The notes under the pieces: generated by a model
What the model was told of the DNA's origin: nothing
What the model saw: the letters and a program-made list of their open reading frames with translations, nothing else
Databases searched by the model: none
Position numbers and translations under genes: made by a program
Shown: piece after piece, positions 5,954 through 6,616 of the stretch
Numbering within the stretch: position 1 is the first letter of the stretch
Layout: the number at the start of each line of letters is the position of its first letter
Source of the DNA: Deltaproteobacteria bacterium
GTDB taxonomy: Bacteria; Desulfobacterota; Binatia; UBA9968
NCBI GenBank assembly: GCA_016184235.1
Contig: JACPDC010000259.1
Location: 1 to 6,616 of the forward strand
Reading direction: 5' to 3'
DNA length: 6,616 nucleotides

Positions 5954-6616
5954 ATGGCAACCCAAGAGAAGTTCAATGTGGGTGGCGTTTTGCTCGACCG
6001 GCCGTTCAAGATCCGCCGGCTGTCATCGATTACTCCTTGAGGGCGACCCGTCCGGACCAGCTCGCCGGCCTGGGCGATCCCAGGGGCTATTTCACGCGCT
6101 ACGGCAGCGACCACCACGCGCTGGTCCTTTTCAACCAGCGCGTGCGCGAGGCGCTCGGACCGCGCTATCGAGCCCGGCCCGGCCTGACGATCAACCAGAT
6201 CACCTGGCAGGTGGGAAGTCTTAGAGAGGTCGGCAACGCCATCCATTGGTTCGACAACAAAGGCGTAAAGATCCAGCGCTCAGGCCGGGATATGCCCGGC
6301 TCCAACTGGCACACTTATCTCTATGACCCGGACGGCCATACCAATGAGCTGTACTACGGTATCGAACAGATCGGCTGGAGCGGCCACAGCAAGCCCAAGG
6401 TGATGTACAACCGGGGCTTTCACGAACCGCCCGCCCTGCCGCAGATCTCGGAATTCGAAGAGGTCCAGCAGGCGTTGAAGGACGGCGTCGATCTGCTCTC
6501 CGGCTATCGCTATGCCGAACGTCTCCCGGCTGCCTACGAAGTAGACGGCATTCTGCTCCCCAGGCCGTTCAAGATCGTCCGTCTCGGCCCGGTAAGCCTT
6601 TTCGTCAAAGACGTCG
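5954..6616 (+). pseudogene. VOC/extradiol-dioxygenase-like protein, frame broken near the 5' end; 3' end outside window
   Basis: ATG 5954 has a strong AGGGAGG site (5941-5947). Its frame encodes a VOC-type opening ending in VLLDRPFKIRRL and then stops at TGA 6038-6040 after 28 codons. From about 6022 a different frame (frame 1) continues with VIDYSLRATRPDQLAGLGDPRGYFTR and stays open for at least 198 codons to the window end. It shows typical VOC sequence: HHALVLFNQRV, INQITWQVGS, NWHTYLYDPDGHTNELYYG. Near the end a second module begins (VDGILLPRPFKIVRLGPVSLFVKDV). The strand-helix segment expected between RRL and VIDY, around 25 residues, is missing, so a deletion of 3n+1 bases is inferred, either a true mutation or an assembly error. 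The usual histidine of the central strand is Q in INQITW, so the metal site is doubtful. It lies 26 bases after the DUF1989 gene. Confidence 0.75.
6000..6576 (+). repeat. 14-base direct repeat marking two module starts
   Basis: GGCCGTTCAAGATC occurs exactly at 6000-6013 and at 6563-6576. Both copies encode RPFKI in the same protein context (V-x-G-x-L-L-x-RPFKI-x-RL), one before each VOC module. The 563-base distance is two more than a multiple of three, which agrees with the frame break between them. The repeat is best read as shared ancestry of the modules. Confidence 0.7.

Noticed and set aside
5976..6224. 82-codon plus-strand open frame inside the broken VOC gene
   Set aside because: It is in the third frame, unlike both VOC-coding frames, and its Arg/Ala/Pro-rich translation resembles no family.
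1..6616. CRISPR array, toxin-antitoxin, transposase, tRNA or phage-defence system
   Set aside because: No regularly spaced repeats, no small paired genes, no transposase-like protein or terminal inverted repeats, and no tRNA-like fold were seen; all coding space is filled by metabolic-type genes.

Overview
The window is GC-rich, gene-dense bacterial chromosomal DNA. It carries seven protein-coding loci, five complete and two cut by the window edges. There are no tRNAs, rRNAs, insertion sequences or CRISPR arrays that I can see. Orphan TctC-type solute-binding proteins, VOC (glyoxalase/extradiol-dioxygenase fold) proteins, a gentisate-dioxygenase-like bicupin and alpha/beta hydrolases together are typical of soil or sediment Proteobacteria-like lineages (Beta/Deltaproteobacteria, Binatota, Rokubacteria and similar). 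The lineage is an inference from gene content and cannot be fixed from this sequence alone.

Layout. (1) 1-321, +: C-terminal end of an alpha/beta hydrolase. (2) 330-1220, -: two-module VOC protein, convergent with (1) with 8 bases between stops. (3) 1310-2392, -: gentisate-1,2-dioxygenase-like bicupin lying upstream of the VOC gene on the same strand; each of the two has its own candidate TTGACA promoter. (4) 2393-2809: a 417-base divergent intergenic region with outward promoters, an imperfect direct repeat and a hairpin. (5) 2810-4078, +: complete alpha/beta hydrolase with GHSTGG nucleophile elbow. (6) 4081-5163, -: secreted TctC/Bug-family binding protein, tail to tail with (5) with 2 bases between stops. 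(7) 5164-5297: a divergent promoter region centred on an 11-base inverted repeat. (8) 5298-5927, +: DUF1989 (urea-carboxylase-associated family) protein. (9) 5954-6616, +: a VOC-family gene in the same transcription unit as (8), broken near its 5' end by an apparent small deletion with frameshift, and running off the window.

How the genes may work together (inference): two classes of potential ring-cleavage or oxygenase-like enzyme (VOC and cupin), two C-C/ester-type hydrolases and a periplasmic carboxylate-binding protein would suit uptake and breakdown of an aromatic or other organic acid. The pieces sit in separate, alternately oriented transcription units rather than one operon. No substrate can be assigned.

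Most noteworthy: the damaged VOC gene, whose reading frame resumes cleanly in another frame and whose two modules begin with the same RPFKI linker; a 19-base promoter-proximal element shared (17 of 19 identical) by the two plus-strand transcription units; and the back-to-back -35 palindrome between the TctC and DUF1989 genes. I did not find convincing evidence of a novel defence, mobile or RNA-based system.
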